From contig NZ_CP075184.1 in assembly GCF_020510705.1 (NCBI RefSeq), forward strand, positions 4,736,501 to 4,800,500: a DNA stretch of 64,000 nt. Direction: 5' to 3'. Under the pieces are notes generated by a model. The model was not told the DNA's origin. It was given only the letters and a program-made list of their open reading frames with translations, and ran no database searches. Positions 61,623 to 64,000 of this stretch are shown here, piece after piece; positions within the stretch are counted from its first letter, which is position 1, and each line of letters starts with the position of its first letter. This DNA comes from Acidovorax radicis (GTDB taxonomy: Bacteria; Pseudomonadota; Gammaproteobacteria; Burkholderiales; Burkholderiaceae_C). The position numbers and the translations under genes are program-made.

Positions 61623-62127
61623 GTTGTGCTGGCGAGGGCGCCGCAAAAATAACACTCCCCGACTTCCCCCCATGCTTTTCCACCACCCGCACATCGTGGA
61701 TCGACATCCCCCGGTCCACGGCCTTGCACATGTCGTAAATGGTGAGCAGCGCGATCTGAACTGCCGTGAGGGCCTCCATCTCCACACCGGTAGGGCCCAC
61801 GGTTTCTACAGTTGCAGTACAAAATATGCCTGTAGCGCTTGACTGGCGGTCGCTAGCTGCTTCAAATTGAATAGCAACTCTCGTCAATGCCAGGGGATGG
61901 CACAGCGGGATGAGATCGCTGGTCTTCTTTGCAGCCTGAATGCCCGCAATTCGGGCAATTCCCAGCACGTCGCCTTTTTTCGCCGTTCCTGCTTCAATCA
62001 GCGCCAGCGTTTCTGGCAGCATCTCAATACGTCCGCAAGCAATGGCAATACGATGGGTGGCGGGTTTTGCCGCCACATCGACCATGTGGGCTTGGCCTTG
62101 GGCATCAAAGTGGGTAAGTGCAGACAT
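61600..62127 (-). CDS. moaC: Cyclic pyranopterin monophosphate synthase MoaC
   Basis: 175-residue MoaC, slightly longer than the usual ~160. Family motifs: [44 protein letters not shown] and KHGGKSG. With MoaA it converts GTP to cyclic pyranopterin monophosphate for molybdenum cofactor. Residues about 84-103 are encoded by a copy of the dispersed repeat, giving [14 protein letters not shown] where relatives have a short variable loop. The extra C-terminal 12 residues overlap the 3' end of the ligase gene. Conserved residues are intact, so it is probably functional. Confidence 0.93.
   Translation of the reverse strand: MSALTHFDAQGQAHMVDVAAKPATHRIAIACGRIEMLPETLALIEAGTAKKGDVLGIARIAGIQAAKKTSDLIPLCHPLALTRVAIQFEAASDRQSSATGIFCTATVETVGPTGVEMEALTAVQIALLTIYDMCKAVDRGMSIHDVRVVEKHGGKSGSVIFAAPSPAQPSCISEK
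61818..61877 (+). repeat. Dispersed repeat, copy 11, inside moaC
   Basis: GCAGTACAAAATATGCCTGT, then AGCGCTTGACTGGCGGTCGC, then TAGCTGCTTCAAATTGAATA. The core and both flanks are recognisable but diverged. It is translated on the other strand as part of MoaC with no frameshift or stop. Confidence 0.75.
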
Positions 62128-62193
62128 GCGGTAATTTCACGGTGGATGACCAGCGTGGGTTGAACAATCTTCAGACGAAAGCATCATACGACC

Positions 62194-62952
62194 ATGCAGA
62201 ATTGGAAAGGGCGCTTGCGTGCCAGTGGCATTCATCTGGGCATCAGCCTGTGTATTGCGGCGCTGGCCGCTGTGGTGGTGTTTGGCTGGTGGTATCCGTA
62301 CCCCTACCGCGAAATCTCGGGCGGGCGGTCTCTTTTTATGCTGGTGGTGTGTGTGGATGTGGTCATGGGCCCTTTGATCACGCTGATCATCTTCAACCGC
62401 GCCAAGCCGCGGCGTGAGTTGGTGACAGATTTCACGCTCGTGGGGCTGCTGCAGCTGGCGGCATTGAGTTATGGGCTGTGGACCGTGTTTGTGGCTCGGC
62501 CAGTCCATCTGGTTTTTGAATACAGCCGCATGAGCGTGGTCCATGCAGTTGATGTGGACCCGACCTTGCTCGCCAGAGCACCGGCAGATCTGCAGAAGTT
62601 ACCCCTCACCGGCCCGACCCCGATTGCACTGCGCCCGTTCAAAGACCAGGCGGAATCATTTGATGCGACCATGGCGGCTGTCGGTGGCGCGCCACTGTCT
62701 GCACGCAGTGATCTCTGGCAACCTTATGCCAACAGCGTCGCAGACATCCTCAAAGAATCAAAACCTGCATCGGATCTGCCCACGCGGTTTGCCGAACAAA
62801 CGGTACAAATCAACCAAGCCATCAAAGACTCGGGCAAAACGGTGGATCAGTTGCGTTATCTGCCTCTGGTGGGGAGAAACAATGCCTGGACCGTGCTGCT
62901 GGATGCGCAAACTGCCGAACCCATGGGCTATATCCCGTTGGATTCGTTCTGA
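62194..62952 (+). CDS. TfpX/TfpZ-family type IV pilin accessory protein
   Basis: 252-residue inner-membrane protein with three or four hydrophobic segments (LGISLCIAALAAVVVFGWWY, LFMLVVCVDVVMGPLITLII, LVGLLQLAALSYGLWTVFVA) and a periplasmic C-terminal domain. The WWYPYPYREISGG and VDVVMGPLITLIIFN stretches match the TfpX/TfpZ family. These proteins aid assembly of their cognate pilin and are usually encoded beside it; here moaC, on the opposite strand, lies between. Confidence 0.85.
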   Translation: MQNWKGRLRASGIHLGISLCIAALAAVVVFGWWYPYPYREISGGRSLFMLVVCVDVVMGPLITLIIFNRAKPRRELVTDFTLVGLLQLAALSYGLWTVFVARPVHLVFEYSRMSVVHAVDVDPTLLARAPADLQKLPLTGPTPIALRPFKDQAESFDATMAAVGGAPLSARSDLWQPYANSVADILKESKPASDLPTRFAEQTVQINQAIKDSGKTVDQLRYLPLVGRNNAWTVLLDAQTAEPMGYIPLDSF

Positions 62953-62961
62953 TGGTAATTT

Positions 62962-63020
62962 TGACAAAATATGGCTCTATCGCTTATACATAAAGCGCTG
63001 ACAGCTCTTATTTTGGGAGC
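62962..63020 (+). repeat. Dispersed repeat, copy 12, overlapping the M48 protease start
   Basis: TGACAAAATATGGCTCTATC, then GCTTATACATAAAGCGCTGA, then CAGCTCTTATTTTGGGAGC. The ATG of the protease lies at 62971 in its left flank, and the rest of the repeat is read as signal-peptide codons. Confidence 0.85.
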
Positions 63021-64000
63021 ATATCTGGTCGCGTATTCTGCGCCAGCCATGGCCCAAACCAACCTCCCCACCCTCGGCGACGGCGGCGATCTCACGACCA
63101 GCGCAGAGCGCCGCCTGGGCGACCGCATCATTCGCGAGCTGTACCGCGACCCCGACTACATCGACGATCCGGTGATTGGCGACTATGTGCAGGGCATCTG
63201 GCAGCCGTTGCTGGCGGCATCCAGGGCGCGGGGGGAGCTTTCGCCCGAGCTGGACGAGCGGTTTGCCTGGGAGATCCTTCTGGGGCGCGACCGCACGGTC
63301 AACGCCTTTGCGTTGCCGGGCGGTTACCTGGGCTTGCATCTGGGCCTGATCGGCGTGGTGGCTACCCGTGATGAGCTGGCTTCCGTGCTGGCCCATGAGC
63401 TCAGCCACGTCACCCAGCGGCACATTTCGCGGCTCATCAGCCAGCAAGGCAAACAGACGCCACTTTTGCTGGGTGCCATGGTGCTCGCAGCGCTAGCGGC
63501 CAGCAAAAACCCCGGCGCCACACAGGCACTGATGGTGGGCGGACAGGCGCTTGCGATGCAAAACCAGCTCAACTTCTCGCGCGACATGGAGCGTGAGGCG
63601 GACCGCATCGGCTATGGGTTGATGGCGCCAGCGGGTTTTTCCTCCCTCGGGTTTGTCACCATGTTCGACAAACTGCAGCAGGCCAACCGGCTCAACGACA
63701 ACGGCTCGTGGCCTTACCTGCGCAGCCACCCCTCGACCACCGAACGGATGGCAGACATGCAGTCGCGGGTGCCGCCTGGCACAGCGGCTTCGTTGGCGGC
63801 AAAGCCCCCAACGCTGGAGCACGCCATGATTGCCGCACGTGCCCGCGTGCTCTCAAACCCCGGTGTAGACACGCTGCGCCAGTGGATCGCCGAACCGCAA
63901 GGCACAGGGTTTTCCACCCTGCCCGCCCCGCGCCGCGTCGCGGTGCTCTACGCCGCTGCACTGGCCAACAGCCAGTTGCGCGACCCGGCAGCTGCACGGG
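62971..64000 (+). CDS. M48-family metalloprotease, BepA/YfgC-like (partial)
   Basis: The first 343 residues are present; the gene runs off the window. The signal peptide is residues 1 to about 28: MALSLIHKALTALILG, a hydrophobic run, then APAMA before QTNLP. The M48 domain has the zinc motif HELSH (H142-H146) in SVLAHELSHVTQRH and the third-ligand region MEREADRIGYGLM. BepA-like periplasmic proteases maintain outer-membrane protein and LPS assembly and usually carry C-terminal TPR repeats, which would lie beyond the window. The first 17 or so codons are repeat DNA. An in-frame stop lies just before the ATG, so the start is fixed unless it is at ATG 63049, which would remove the signal. Confidence 0.92.
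   Translation, partial: MALSLIHKALTALILGAYLVAYSAPAMAQTNLPTLGDGGDLTTSAERRLGDRIIRELYRDPDYIDDPVIGDYVQGIWQPLLAASRARGELSPELDERFAWEILLGRDRTVNAFALPGGYLGLHLGLIGVVATRDELASVLAHELSHVTQRHISRLISQQGKQTPLLLGAMVLAALAASKNPGATQALMVGGQALAMQNQLNFSRDMEREADRIGYGLMAPAGFSSLGFVTMFDKLQQANRLNDNGSWPYLRSHPSTTERMADMQSRVPPGTAASLAAKPPTLEHAMIAARARVLSNPGVDTLRQWIAEPQGTGFSTLPAPRRVAVLYAAALANSQLRDPAAAR

Noticed and set aside
62941..63010. Repeat copy 12 as a terminator for the TfpX/TfpZ-like gene only
   Set aside because: The hairpin core could act that way, but the following gene starts inside the repeat and lacks a U-tract before it, so a simple terminator role does not fit.

Overview
The window is one GC-rich stretch from a betaproteobacterium, most likely Comamonadaceae and close to Acidovorax. 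The evidence is gene content and style: Bug-family solute receptors, DUF4148 and DUF1439 proteins, a TctD/TctE-like two-component pair, RecA-RecX with a CTGT-N8-ACAG LexA box, a sigma54-type pilin promoter, and a short family-wide intergenic repeat. No rRNA, tRNA, CRISPR array or replication origin was seen.

Layout. 1-5.2 kb: small, mostly minus-strand housekeeping genes (DUF1439, zinc ribbon, GNAT, RIO kinase, DTW/TapT RNA modification, methyltransferase, VOC protein). 5.7-14.2 kb: a peptide-type ABC importer operon (receptor, two permeases, two ATPases) running into an alpha/beta hydrolase, an M20 peptidase and a flavin reductase. 14.3-18.7 kb: a DUF1016 (YhcG-like) nuclease behind a LexA box, sbcD, and an sbcC cut off shortly after its zinc hook. 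18.7-21.7 kb: a broken N6-adenine methylase locus split by an IS5-family element with a CTAG target duplication, bounded by the sbcC break and by a dispersed repeat next to a transporter remnant. 21.8-28.8 kb: GNAT, SDR, Bug receptor, a 269-bp inverted-repeat element, a tyrosine phosphatase, an AraC regulator and a GDPD lipoprotein. 28.9-34.6 kb: a topoisomerase III with a lysine/alanine-rich tail and a C-terminal SWIB domain, divergent from a SET-domain methyltransferase with its own histone-H1-like tail; a 45-bp perfectly alternating pyrimidine-purine tract lies between them. birA and a SPOR-domain protein follow. 34.6-43 kb: TctE/TctD-like pair, N-formylglutamate amidohydrolase, Bug receptor with divergent LysR, and a Crp/Fnr regulator divergent from a membrane cyclase carrying a 2Fe-2S domain. 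43-51.4 kb: DUF4148, MarR, recA-recX, OmpA-like protein, argC, sucCD, TerC. 51.6-58.9 kb: a five-gene signalling cluster (CHASE2 Ser/Thr kinase, PP2C phosphatase, FHA protein, CHASE2 cyclase, metallo-beta-lactamase-fold cyclic nucleotide phosphodiesterase). 59-64 kb: type IV pilin with a sigma54 promoter, an AT-rich PglL-like O-oligosaccharyltransferase, moaC, a TfpX/TfpZ-like accessory protein and the start of an M48 protease.

A recurring theme is a dispersed ~55-bp repeat (core GCGCTTAT-loop-AAGCGC, right flank AGCAGCTATCA). I found twelve copies, all in the same orientation whatever the direction of the neighbouring gene. Many abut or overlap stop codons. One is read through as codons inside moaC, and one encodes most of the signal peptide of the M48 protease. 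The most notable system-level candidates are the SWIB-topoisomerase/SET pair, the redox-domain cyclase facing a Crp-type receptor, the CHASE2 kinase/cyclase cluster, and the SOS-box nuclease beside sbcDC.

All assignments come from reading motifs and context by eye; no database search was run.
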